Below, one piece after another: positions 12,990 through 24,616 of a stretch of DNA of 64,000 nt. Made by a program: the position numbers and the translations under genes. The stretch lies in NCBI GenBank assembly GCA_003118195.1, contig BEXV01001183.1, positions 25,291-89,290 on the forward strand, written 5' to 3'. Source of the DNA: Hemicentrotus pulcherrimus. Taxonomy: Eukaryota > Echinodermata > Echinoidea > Camarodonta > Strongylocentrotidae. The notes beneath the pieces were generated by a model. The model did no database searches and was not told where the DNA came from. It worked only from the letters and a program-made list of their open reading frames with translations. Position 1 is the stretch's first letter. Each line of letters starts with the position of its first letter.

Positions 12990-13400
12990 ATTGGAAGTAT
13001 CCTGTGGAGCACCGCAGGGTACCAAGTTGGGCCCAGTTTTCGTTGGAGGTATGTTGACGATTTGACACTCGGATAAATTGTCAAACGTAACGCTAATATC
13101 TCACTGCAATCTTCATTAGATCGTCTTTTAATATAGTGTAGCGATACACATTCCAGAAATTGTTGCTAAAGCATCGCGTAGATTGTACACGCTATGTATA
13201 CTAAGGAAATCAAATGCAAATTTGGCTGATATGGTGACTGTCTATACAACCTCGAATATGCTTCCCCTGTTTGGCACACTTTTATTACTATCAATGAGAC
13301 TAATAAATTGGAATTTGTTCAAAAGCGGGCACTTAAAATACCTGAAGGATATAAAGTTGATAAAACGTTACAGATTCGTACTGCTAAATAAATAATGAAA
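12990..13400 (+). mobile_element. Decayed LINE: reverse transcriptase fragment (YVDD type)
   Basis: Three blocks typical of non-LTR retrotransposon reverse transcriptases appear in order but in different frames. From 13000 the sequence reads SCGAPQGTKLGP, the RT motif before the active site. At 13041-13073 it reads RWRYVDDLTLG, so the two catalytic aspartates are present. From 13162 it reads VAKASRRLYTLCILRKS and then NLADMVTVYTT, and after a frameshift LEYASPVWH and NKLEFVQKRALKI, the region after the palm in LINE ORF2. The part that should separate the first two blocks is deleted, and a stop follows YVDDLTLG. It is a dead copy. A diverged C-terminal remainder may extend to about 13700. Confidence 0.85.
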
Positions 13401-14149
13401 TAAAAAAAATATATCGACTGCAAGTTTACCATACTGCCACCATTGGTGCAAATTGTTATTCATTTGGACTTGGCAAAACATTTCTTGCCTTTATCAGACT
13501 ATCAGTAAAAATCTATTTTGACCAAGGTTAGCAGACATGTTGTATGCCTAAGATATTTACAGGTATTCTCCGGCGAATTCGCTTCATTACCGTACTTTAG
13601 ATCTTAGTTCTGTTTACTCACTCACGTTTATACTGACTGTCACAAACAATTACTTTACCTGCGGCACTGCACATTACTCGGAAAGCCATCAAACTCTTCC
13701 CTTCATCCAACGATTGGAGTTAAGATTATGCCATGCTCGAATTACTCGAAAAACAAAAAATAATGGATTATTTAAGCCAAAGCCGCAACGGGGACCTTGC
13801 GTCATTGTGCTCAAGCCGTCAGGGACTTTTTGCCTTTCGTGCGGCAATCTACGAACTGTAATCATTGCTCCGATTCTATTTCTTATAAATATATATGTAC
13901 ATCAGCTTCTTACTTCGCATCTCATTTTACCCCAGAAGATTGTTTTTATAGCCGAGCAACTTCTTAATCAGTTCAATTTCTCGGATTCCTTTACGCCTGG
14001 CTGTCTGTCAATAGCCTAACCAAGGTTGTCAAATGCTCAGTCTACCGTCATCATCTAATACCAACCGATCATGGTCAAGACAACGGTCTCATCCTAGTGT
14101 CATAGATACTTCCTTCCTGCGTTATTAAACAAACATGACTGTGCTGGCT

Positions 14150-14151
14150 GG

Positions 14152-14187
<36 letters not shown>

Positions 14188-14205
14188 ATGTGTGTGTGTG
14201 TGCGT
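14150..14205. repeat. GT microsatellite
   Basis: (TG)n with two GCG interruptions. Confidence 0.95.
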
Positions 14206-17200
14206 GGTGGGTGGAGGGGTAGGGGTTCTGATAACCATTTCTTTATTTGGCAAATTAAGCTTCACTTTCTATAAAAGAAAAGAGCTTCCAGCAGTCACCA
14301 ACCCGTCAAAATCGCTATCTACATGATCTTTAGACAAAGGAGGTTATTGCGAAATTTAGTCGGTCTATTTTAAATAACAAGGACCTCAAAAAATATTGCT
14401 GAAAATGCAAATTTTACAGAGCTAAAAAGGCATTTAAAATAAAATATTCATTATTTTTTTACATTTTGTTTATTTTTTGCCATTCATCTTAGTCAAAAAT
14501 AGCTGTAACAAGGCATCGCCTGTATGCTTTTTATGCTTTTTTCGTATGATTTTGCCTTCTTCTTTTCATCCCCTCTTCTCCTTCCTTTTCTTGTTTATTG
14601 TGGTCGTTGTTGTTCGTCTTACGTTGTTCTTCTTCTCCTCTCTTTTTTCTTCTATCACTTCTCGTCCTTCTCCTCTTTCATTTTTCTTCTTCACCTATCA
14701 TTTATCTTCCGTTGTTACACTTTATACCTTTGCTCTTTCTTCTTCTTTTTTTTCAAAGCGCTTTCAAGTCTCTCATTAGATTAAGTGAAAACATTCGCCT
14801 AGAGTCTATCAATGCGGCGCTATTTATTACACTGCTCGGAGGGTTAACGAAAGCGTAGAGCTGCCAATCCTGCGAGATGTAAAATAGCATGACCTAGGGA
14901 TATCCTAACTGAAACACATACATCACCAATCAATAGGGCTAATTTAATGTATATTAATTGAGATACAACCTAGGGCTGTTCCTCTTTGGGATGTTACCCC
15001 ATACATCATCCAAGCGAGGAGGTGGAGGATGGGGAGGGGGAGGGTCTCTTCACTTTTTCAAGATTTAAATTAGTTTTTCATGGCGTTTAGCCCTCTCGTG
15101 GCATATAGCTTGGCAAAACATCAGATTATCATCGTAAAGGGAGGTGTCTTTTGAATTACAAAAATGAAAAATTATTTATTGTGCTTAAGTTTCGTGTTGA
15201 AGAAAGAAAAAACTGCAGTACAAAATTTACCTCATTTTGTTTGAGAGGCATACTCCCTGGTAATATTTCCATTGGTTATGTCCATAAGACTAATCGGTCA
15301 TGTTTTAATTCATTAATACCTGGGCATAGAAGTATCATTGTAATCATAATTATATGATCTATTGTATTTGAGTTACAAATCTTCCTCAACGTGCTATAAC
15401 AGTTACATTATTGTTGATACACCAATAAAGAATGTAAGTCAAAGAAAGTCAACGTTTTTGCTCCCTCGCTCAATTCAGAAATGTCAAAGTTAACATTCTA
15501 AAGAGCCCCCTCCCCCCTGAAGAAACTGAGCCTGTAGGCCTAAGCCTATATATTATTTAGATTTGTTAATACGAGAGTATCCTTTTCCTTTAACAATTAC
15601 AATATATTTGGTGGAAAATATACCAATGTGTTTCATAATGTTTCGGAATTACTACCTTTTACTGGGCAGGCAAAGGTTCCCATTGAATATAATATGGACC
15701 TTTAATACAAAGACTTGGCTATACAGCAGCTCCATTTTCGAGTTCAATTGCTGTAAAGTAAGATGTTATTAGGGACTTATAGATTTGCGTGGACTGATAC
15801 GTGAGACGTCCATTCAAGGCAGTGTATTAAAGGACCTCGACCGTAGCAATCAACATTGTCTTCGTGCGAATCTAAAAGTCCCCATTATCTAAAGTCGACA
15901 ACCCCATTCGCTGCGCTTACAAATTTCAGAAAATAAATAGTTTACAACACTTCTCGATGTTCTTACCCATAGTGGAATGTTCATCTGTATCAGAGTAAAA
16001 CAGTTTATAGATCTTACCTTATACAGCAAACAAGAAACTAAATAAAACATAACGAGCAAAATCCCAATTCGTGTAAATGAAAAAGTTGTTTAAATTATTC
16101 AAATATATTGTCCATATTAAATTCATGTTCCGTGAAGATTGTTTCTATAAAAAAAAAGCTGCGACGAATGAGATTATTCCACACATTAATGTCTCGAATG
16201 AGTGGGTGGGTGTGTGGGTGTGTGGGTGTGTGAGAGGAGAAACTGACGTAGACATTCCCCCCACCTTTTATATTTTTTTTTGTTTTGAAATCATGAGAAT
16301 AACCAAAAATGGGTCAGCACTAAATAGACAAAACAACCCGTCAATGCCATTTTTTGGAACTCGTGTTTGTCCCCATATTAAGTTAACAACATTAATTCCC
16401 GCCTTGTTTGACTATTTCGGATACGCTCTTACTCAATCACTTAGATTTTGCACTTCTTCTGGTCGTTAAATGTCATGGTTAAAGTGAGAGAAAGGATATT
16501 CCATTCATTCTAGCGCAGAGGAAGTGTAGAGTCCCTACTTTATATATCTTTTCTGTCGGTGCGTTTGATAGTATATCAGTACTCATGAAAATGTGTCGGT
16601 ACATGCACATTTAACGTTCTCTTTTGTCGGCGCATGTAACATAGATAGAATTTCTACCATATATCAAATGAGGAATGAACAAATATATAATTGGTTTTTC
16701 AAAATGACTCCCATATAAAAATGAACTATAAACTTTCTCATGACATAGGCTAGGATTGGAAATCATCTAAAAGTTATATTTCTCGAAATCATTCCGATAC
16801 TAAGGTTAAAGGTAACGACCAGTATTGGAAACGCCCCAATTTCAAAAGATGAAATGGAAGCTCTCATTACCAATCATGTGAAAGAATATGTTTTGACTTA
16901 TACATGATGATAAAAAATATGCCGGGAAACCGCCTACTATTTCATATATTTGGTAAATTTGTTTCTCTCATGGTCTGTGGGAGATATAGGGTAGTCCCAT
17001 ATACATCTTTCTGTGTATAGTGCTTTAACTTTACGAAGAATGGGCCAAATTTCTTATCGTTTTGATGATTCCAGAACTTCGCAGATGCTAGATGCTAGAT
17101 GATCAACCTTTTTTGATCGATTCCACAACGTTTCTTTCACAATGCAATCGCATGACCATAACTGGTTTTTACCTTTAAGCAATTGAAAGAGAGAGAACAA

Positions 17201-17353
17201 GAATTGAGAAGACCGGGATAGAGACAATACGAGAAGAGAAAAAGAAAACAAATGATTGAAATATAAACAGAAACTTTCAGGTGGAGAGACTGACACATAT
17301 AACGCAGACACAAAGAAAAGAATGCAGAGACAATGATGGAGAGAGAGAGAGAG

Positions 17354-17384
17354 NNNNNNNNNNNNNNNNNNNNNNNNNNNNNNN
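17354..17384. other. Assembly gap of 31 N inside a GA repeat
   Basis: A run of 31 N directly follows (GA)n at about 17338-17353, so the GA microsatellite is probably longer in the real genome. A further single N lies at 25845 inside a poly-C run. Confidence 0.98.
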
Positions 17385-18779
17385 GACGGACCCATAACAA
17401 AAATAAAACCGCCATTATGAGCAGCCATGCGAACCAAGTGATATCTATATTCCCACTTTGTACCCAGTGATATACCCTTCATCTACATTTTATTCATGAC
17501 GCCGAGGAGAATGTTAGGACGATAAAGAACGAGGTCGGCTCTCCGAGGAGAAACTTAGGGCAAAGATGTACTGGCGGGGTAGCTATGTGGATGGACTGGT
17601 GCAATGGTTAGAAGGGGAGATAGAAAATGAGAGATCCAAATGTACGGGTTGTAAGATGATTGTTGGGAGGAGAAGCAACGGGTAAAGAGGTACATAGAAT
17701 GGACAGAAATTGGGATGAGAGTATAGAGAGGGAGATAGAGAGAGAGAGAAACAGAAAGATAATAACAACACAACAAAGGGAGAAAGGGTTTGAACCAATA
17801 GAGTGTGTGTGAGAGAGAGGGGGATGGGAGAGATTATAAACTCAAATACTATTTGATTATAAGAAATTGAAATAACGATCAGAAACAACAACGACATTAA
17901 CGACAGAAAATATACATTTTATTACAACCACGACTTATCGATGTAATTGGAACGAAACTAAAGAGAGCAATAAATTCCATCAGTACCTCATGGAAAATAT
18001 ATAAATCGTGGTTCAAGACAGGGCTTCATCGGAATGGTAATAAATTTGATGCTGAAATGACTTACGAGCGCGGGAGGCATGTACCCAAATGATCATTGCA
18101 CAATTTTCAATCAAACAAGTTACGAGGGAACTGCGTGTATGGAAAGATTTAGTATGCATCATCCGTGTATATGAATAAGTAATATTGTAGATGACAGAAA
18201 AGGGAAGCGTCACATCATCAAAGTTTAGCTACTCGATTTCTGAACAAAAAGTATAACGATAATGTTTATTCAAATGATGTTTTAATGATAAGGATCCCTT
18301 TCTGTGGCTGATCAAGCACTTAAAGGCACACTGTCCTACTTGTAGCTACTTGCTCCCTCTATATAGAAAACTTCCCCAATCGGTGCCTGTTGGTCCCCCA
18401 TGATCCTCTTGTTCTTATGTTTAATGAGATAGCCACCTGTCACAGTGACCTCGCTGGCTCGCTGGGCGGTCTAATCCCTTCTAGCTGAAGTAGTAAAGCC
18501 TACCTTTAAAATACAATCACAAATCACATCATGTAGCCTTTTGGCTTTAAGTGCAGAATGTATAAAAAATAAGCTTAAGACCTGTCTATCTATCTACCGA
18601 TAAACGAAAATGAAGTAACGGTGGCTTTATCCGGGGTCTCATTGTAGTGAAACCTAGAACACCTCGGCCCGTCACGTCTTCTCACAAGAGGGGTTCACCT
18701 TTCCAATTTGTCAATGAAACGACATTTTACAGACGTCTCCAAAAAATATAACTACTGAATCCCCTGTTTTGTGCATTAT

Positions 18780-18975
18780 TATTTTATTTTATTTTATTTT
18801 ATTTATTGGTTTCTGCATTTTTTTTTTCTTCTTCATTATACATTTTCATGAACATAATATGGTTTGATACAATATTTTAACTGTATAATAAACGAAATTA
18901 AACAAATATATTGAATGCATATTTAACATACATTCGATGCAGGAGGGCTACAGAAATTGGCAAAGTAGCTTGACG
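18780..18975 (-). mobile_element. LINE 3' end with ATAAA-type tail
   Basis: Read on minus it starts with GGGCAGCGGGCACGTCAAGC, runs through an AT-rich untranslated stretch, and ends in CCAATAAATAAAATAAAAT repeats (plus-strand TTTTA pentamers at 18780-18805). A short simple-repeat tail after a polyadenylation-like AATAAA is typical of non-LTR retrotransposon 3' ends. No coding part remains. Confidence 0.5.
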
Positions 18976-20512
18976 TGCCCGCTGCCCTCAACTTAGATAC
19001 AACAATAAAAATATAAATATATTTTTAAAAAATGACTTGCAGAGAAGAGAAGAAAAAGAAAGGGGAGAGAAGATGCAATGTTTGAATTACAAATAACAAA
19101 CAATAATTCATTAATGTCACAATTGATATGTTCAGTGAATAGATTATATATAATAAGCCTCGTATAGGACAAATTGTGTCGGTGGACAATTTTGAATAGT
19201 AAGGAGTGTATTTTTGAAGTAAAGTTAAAGCAAACGCTAAAAAAATGCCGACATTTTTTAAAAGAAAAAGGGGTATCAGGAATGGGACTACTACAATTTT
19301 ATTCAAAGAGTAAAGGAGTTATCTATTTACAGGTTTTGTGAAACAAAATGAGATACTATTTTTCTTGGCAACACAGCGAGGATTAGACAGATCGCATATG
19401 CTGCATTGGACCCCCCCACCCCCACACACACACGCATATACACCCACTCACCTGTACACGCGCACACACAAAACATACACACCCAAACATCTAGACATTT
19501 TAAAATAATAGGGGGCGTTTACCGCTTTCATGCAAAATAACCGTACAAAAAGTAAAAATTGGTGTGACAACAATCGCACAAAGACCATAAGGTAAAGTTT
19601 GTTTTGATACAGCGAAAAAAAAATTATTGCATGAGTTAGCAATAAAAGGAGACTTTAATGCAAAAAAATATCCTTGCAATCCATTTGAAAGGTTAATATC
19701 TCCTTTTTACAAATTAAGTATTCAAAACGGTTGAGGAGATAATTCAAACAACTGGAGTACGAATCCGCACATAAGTTGGTGTTTGTCAGCTCCAACTCTT
19801 CCTTCATTATATTCTTTATCAACAGATTTCTTCTCTTTTAATTTGCTTTTTCATGGAATGGATTCTTCTCTAGGTGCTTGTTATAATCCTACTCTGATAA
19901 CAGAGTGAAGGAAATGCAATTAATTTGTAGCGAGATAGATTAATTTGTCTTCTACTTGACGAACACTAACAAATTAAGCTATAGGTCAAACTTGCTTGAA
20001 AGAAATAAAACCCAACGTCGGGAAGAATCGTAGCGCAAATCTCCGTCTTCCATTTATACACACTATCAATACCTAATTTGATTCTAAGCGAATCTGGGGC
20101 GAGAATGCGCGGGTTCGGGAGAAGATGCTCATGATTCTTTGACGAGTAAATATTTTACTAGATCTCAAATGATCATTTAGAAATATATAGTTTATAGATT
20201 ATACCCTCAAACCATGAAGACGCCCACTCTAAAACTATGCAGACAAATATATGGGGTGCATGGGGGAGTAAAAATGAATGCAATCAAGCTGGAAAGAACA
20301 GATTTTTACGGAATAAAGTAATATTAGAGAGAGATATATTCATAGAAAAAGAGACACTATGTGGACAATGAACAAGCAGAGCAGAGCAGAGAAATAGAAG
20401 AAGAAACGGAAAGGCGTTGGTGAAAGAAACGGGAAAGTCAGTTAGAGGCGAACAGGGAGGATGAGATAAAGACCAAAGATTAAGAAGGAGGAAAAAGGAG
20501 AGGTGAAAAGAG

Positions 20513-20551
<39 letters not shown>

Positions 20552-22899
20552 GAGAGAGGAAGGGGGAGTGAAAGAGAGGAGGAGGGAGAAAGAGATAGAG
20601 AGAGGTAGGAAAGAGAGAAAGAAAGAGAAAGGGGACATATATATAGAGAGAGAGAGTGAGACAGAGAGAGAGAAAGAGGGAGAGAGAGAGAGAGAGAGAG
20701 AGAGAAGGAGGGGTATCCTAGAGATAGTATAATAATCGAAGTAACATTCCACCCACAAGGTGGAGACTAGGACAAGGTCAAGCCTACTCCAGGACACATC
20801 GCCATAGGTGTAATGAATAAAAGAAGATTTCATCCTCAGGTTAAATGCTCACCATGACAACAACCTCTTCCTTCCTGTTTCGAGATGCACTCGAAACTAC
20901 TCATCTTTTGTGTTTTGCTCTAAAGAAAATAAAAACAAAACCCCTTACCTCTGAAAATCTGCAAACATAAATTTGGATGCAGAGATATATTTCTCCCATC
21001 ACTTTCATTCTCTCATCTAAAGTCTCCATTAAAAGACAAAAATTACCTTGTAATTTACACATCGAGGAGAAAGATTTATCTTTTTTTCCCCCAGTTTTAC
21101 AGATGCAGATATATAAACTATTGATAACTTTAAGCAACTTTAAGAAACATTGAACATTATTTATCGAAGAAACCTTTCATTTTCTTTCTAAGCAATTTTT
21201 ATCTTATTTTTTTCTCATGGTAATGGTATATTATAACGTTTTTTTCTAAGGATACAAGAGCCTGATATTTATAACCCTACGTCACGTTTTCACGGTAAAG
21301 CGCTTCATCAGTTCAGGATACTTTTCTACCGGATACTCCTATTTCCCCTGGGTCGAAGGTATGTAGATTAATGTCTTTCTTAATGACGTCACTGCCATGT
21401 GAGTGATTCTAACCGCATCCGATCCACCGCTTCACGTTTTATTTAGTGGTCTACACTTACATAATGTAAGCACAAAAAAAAACTTAATATAAAATAATAT
21501 ATTTATTTCTTTAACACTATTTATGAATTACCTCCTTTCCACTTTGTTCTATTTTTGAAGGCAATTCGAAAATTAGAATAGAAAGTCCATATATTCCCTC
21601 TATAGACTGCTCTTTCTATCCGGCGTATTGGTGAAAAGGGTGAAAATAAATCAATTAATTAATGTTTCATTCTCACACATCAGCTGAGGAGAGCAGGCAA
21701 GTGAATAAATAGGAAAGGCTACATCAACAGAGTGTGGGCCAATGTTGTTCTTTCGCGCCTTTGGGTTGAAAACGATCGGGGCAAATGGCTTTGAATTATA
21801 TTTCACGGTCCAGATAACCACTCGGCCTGAGATCGTGCCCCCTGTCACAATGGGAGGAAAATGCCATACTGATTTTCTTGACGGTTCAATGAATGTTATT
21901 TTCATTTCATTTTCAAAATATCTCTATATGTATATATTACTTTGTTTTTATCACACAGCTAGGCCCCTTGTAATACCAACATTTATTTGTTTAGCAGCAT
22001 GTTTAACTATTGTTTAAATAAATAAATGGTGAATATTACATTAATGCATTACCTTCGACTAGGGGCGGGTCCAGGATTTAGGGGGGGGGGGTGAAATACA
22101 TTTAAGAGTCTTCACAGGTGCATTAAACATCTGCAGCAAGAAATGTAGTTGAACGAACTTTGATTCGATCGGCTCATAAAGCTCATGATTATTACATTAT
22201 TGTCTTCAAACTATAATAAAAAAAACAACAAATATCTTTATTATAAGAAATAAAAGATTGTTACGGTAATCAACGAATTACAATCAAAGCCCTGTTATAA
22301 TATTGCCATTACATGTAGTCTGAAAATGTTGAAACAAGAGGAAAAGAGAGTCTAAAAAAAGAGGAAAAGAGAGTTTAAACATTAAAAGTTCACCCAAAGA
22401 ACTCTAAACTTTGTTTGAATTAATACGATAATAGGAAACAGCTATGTCAGGATGGTTGTGGGTTTAAAATATCATTGAATGAGAAATGGGAGCACAATTC
22501 GTGCTCAAAATGACAAAGCAGAAAAACACTCATTCTAATTCAAATTTAATTAGGGAAACGGAGTACATTATGGATATTGATTAATAGTTAAAGTGGAATT
22601 GTATTGATGGTAATAGCTGAAATTCTAAATTGAAGGATAACCAGTCAGTTCGACTCCTTTTAACGTAACCATATTATTGAAGCTTTTCTCCCGTGATGTG
22701 ATCGAGCGGAACTATATTCGTTGAAAGAAATGCTTATGCGCATTAATCATTCTACAAAAAACCTCAATTACATATTTGGTACAGAGACCACTTAGTTGAA
22801 AATGGATATAATGATCGGTGAAGGATCAAGATGGTTACCTCATGTGAATTCTAATTATTTGCTATATAGGTCAGCATAATTCTACTCCCGTTTCTCACA
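18976..22899. other. Non-coding stretch with a large GA tract
   Basis: It contains the GA-rich tract at 20515-20705 and a CA-rich patch at 19415-19475. A GGGGCGGGTCCAGGATTT sequence followed by poly-G near 22063-22091 resembles the ends of some hAT-like elements. No convincing coding frame. Confidence 0.45.
20515..20705. repeat. GA-rich microsatellite cluster
   Basis: About 190 bases of almost pure purine, (GA)n with GGA and AAG interruptions, and a short ATATAT at 20637-20645. Confidence 0.95.
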
Positions 22900-23302
22900 T
22901 CTATTCATCTGTCTGTCTTGTTTAGTTTTTTGTCTGTGTTTCAATCCTGTTGCTCGTAGTATATTCCTGTTCCCGTTGTTTATAGCCATTATTTAGTAGT
23001 CAGTACATTTTATTTGTACTTATTTATGTTTAATATTTTCCCAGTTGTTTAGTTAGTTTAGTTTTGTAAGCATTTAAATGTTCGCATTATTCTTATCTGA
23101 CTAGTTGGTTCTTTTAGGACATACTCATAGACTTCTCATGAGGGACCTTAAATCCACAAGCCTTGCTTTCAACCAAGGTTACCTCATCTTTCTATTGTAA
23201 CGCCATATTCTGTTCACTCTTTTATATTCATGTCACATTTGTAATGTGTGTTATGAAAGAAAGATAAATAAATTTGAAACTTAAAACTTGAAACTTGAAA
23301 CT
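22900..23302 (+). mobile_element. LINE 3' untranslated end with (TTGAAACT)-type tail
   Basis: The stretch contains CTCATGAGGGACCTTAAATC and CACAAGCCTTGCTTTCAACC, then AT-rich sequence, AAATAAATTTGAAAC and a short tandem tail of AACTTGAAACTTGAAACT at 23272-23302. This layout, with no coding, a polyA-signal-like AATAAA and a simple repeat at the very end, fits the 3' end of a 5'-truncated non-LTR element. The family is from memory of similar invertebrate repeats and is not certain. Confidence 0.5.
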
Positions 23303-24295
23303 CATGTGATATACATGCATGTACAGGGTTTGCAAAAGAAAAAGGAGATCAAAATATAAAGGGATGGGATAACGATTTTGTTCCCGATTATTCTTATCTT
23401 TAAAAATACTATTGCTTCGTACTGAATTTATTTAAAACAATGATACGTCAGCTAAAATTCAGAGACTCAGTAATTTTGCCCAGACTTTTCCTTTTGTAAT
23501 CATGTCTGAAAACATGCTACATTAATTAGGAGACGTATTACATATCAAACGTGTTAGTTGGAGACTTTTAATTATTTTTTACTAGCTGCTATGTAAATTG
23601 TAACAACAATATCCAAGGATACTTAGAGCGACTTGGCTATATCTAACATATTGAATTAAGGCTAAGGAGATTGAAAAATGACTCATTTCCCGTTAAATAA
23701 ACATCATATTCTGTAGACGCGAGTTTCTCAAAGATGGACATTAGGTACACTTAACAGCGGCCATCTATCTCGCTCTCCACCCCTCCCAAATGTTTAAAAA
23801 ATCTTTGAACATAGTACGGTTGATTGTTTTATAGTAGTTTAGTCGAATCCCAAAAGAATTGGGGAGCCTTCGCAACAAAATTATGAATTTTAGGTACACC
23901 TGCTTGTGTCATTATTAGTGACAATGGACCTGATAGGTGCAGCTTCAACTTCTGAATAAAACACATTCTATATAATTTAAGGCGACTTTTGTCACCATAG
24001 GAAATCTTTATTCCTCTACATCCCAGTTTTCCCACCCGTGGTGTAAAATGTCTTTAAATAAAGTGAAACTAGAGGTAGTTTAATATTTATATATATTAAT
24101 AACAATGGTAATGGTGACAAGAGCTCTTTAAATTTGCATAGGCAGCAATAAATCAATTTTGTGTTTTCAGGCTTGTTTACACATGAGGGAGTAAACACAA
24201 GAAACTCCAGAGGGGGGGGGGGGGGGGTTAAACCATTTTTACTCTGAAACACTTTTGTCTTAAATTTCTGTACCTTACAACACACAAATGGTAAG
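23303..24295. other. Unremarkable non-coding stretch
   Basis: AT-rich, with a run of 16 G at 24212-24227. No gene, RNA or repeat structure that I can support. Confidence 0.4.
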
Positions 24296-24616
24296 TTGTA
24301 TTAGTCGAGTAGTTTCAGCACTTGATTTGAAATGGAGAAGCCCTGGGTTTAATCCCCGGCATAGCACTAATTCCGTTCGGCAAGGCCATAATCTTGAAGT
24401 TATTTGCCACTCAAGCATTTGTGTTAGTAATTGCCATAATGCCCCTTAGGGTGACCATATAATAGGAGTACTCCCGGTGAGTGGAGATGGTGCACATTGT
24501 ACGTGAATGAATTCGATGACGGGGTAATAATATCTGTACTAAAAGCTCTTTGAGACGGTATTTCGGATTAAGCGCCTTTCATTTACACCTTAGAAAACAA
24601 TTAAGAAGAAGAAGGG
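24296..24616 (+). mobile_element. tRNA-derived SINE, same family as 43190-43549
   Basis: The head carries a degenerate A box and a B-box-like GGGTTTAATCC (24345-24355). The body aligns with the SINE at 43190. Paired words here and there are AGCACTAATTCC / GGCACTAATGTCC, TTTGCCACTC / TTTGCCACTC, GGTGAGTGGAG / AGTGAGTGGAG and GATGACGGGG / GATGACTGGGG. The tail reads AAAGCTCTTTGAGACGG, then AAGCGCC, and ends in GAAGAAGAAG. It is older and more diverged than the 43190 copy. Confidence 0.78.

Larger units (their letters stand above)
14021..18779. other. Non-coding stretch with microsatellites and an assembly gap
   Basis: It holds GT repeats (14150-14205 and 16202-16236), a TC-rich region 14530-14765 and GA-rich patches around 17330-17350 and 17720-17830. 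The open frames here are low-complexity Ser/Leu/Phe artefacts. I see no gene. Confidence 0.5.

Noticed and set aside
17054..17482. A 142-codon minus frame across the N run
   Set aside because: It spans an assembly gap and a GA repeat, so the frame is artificial.
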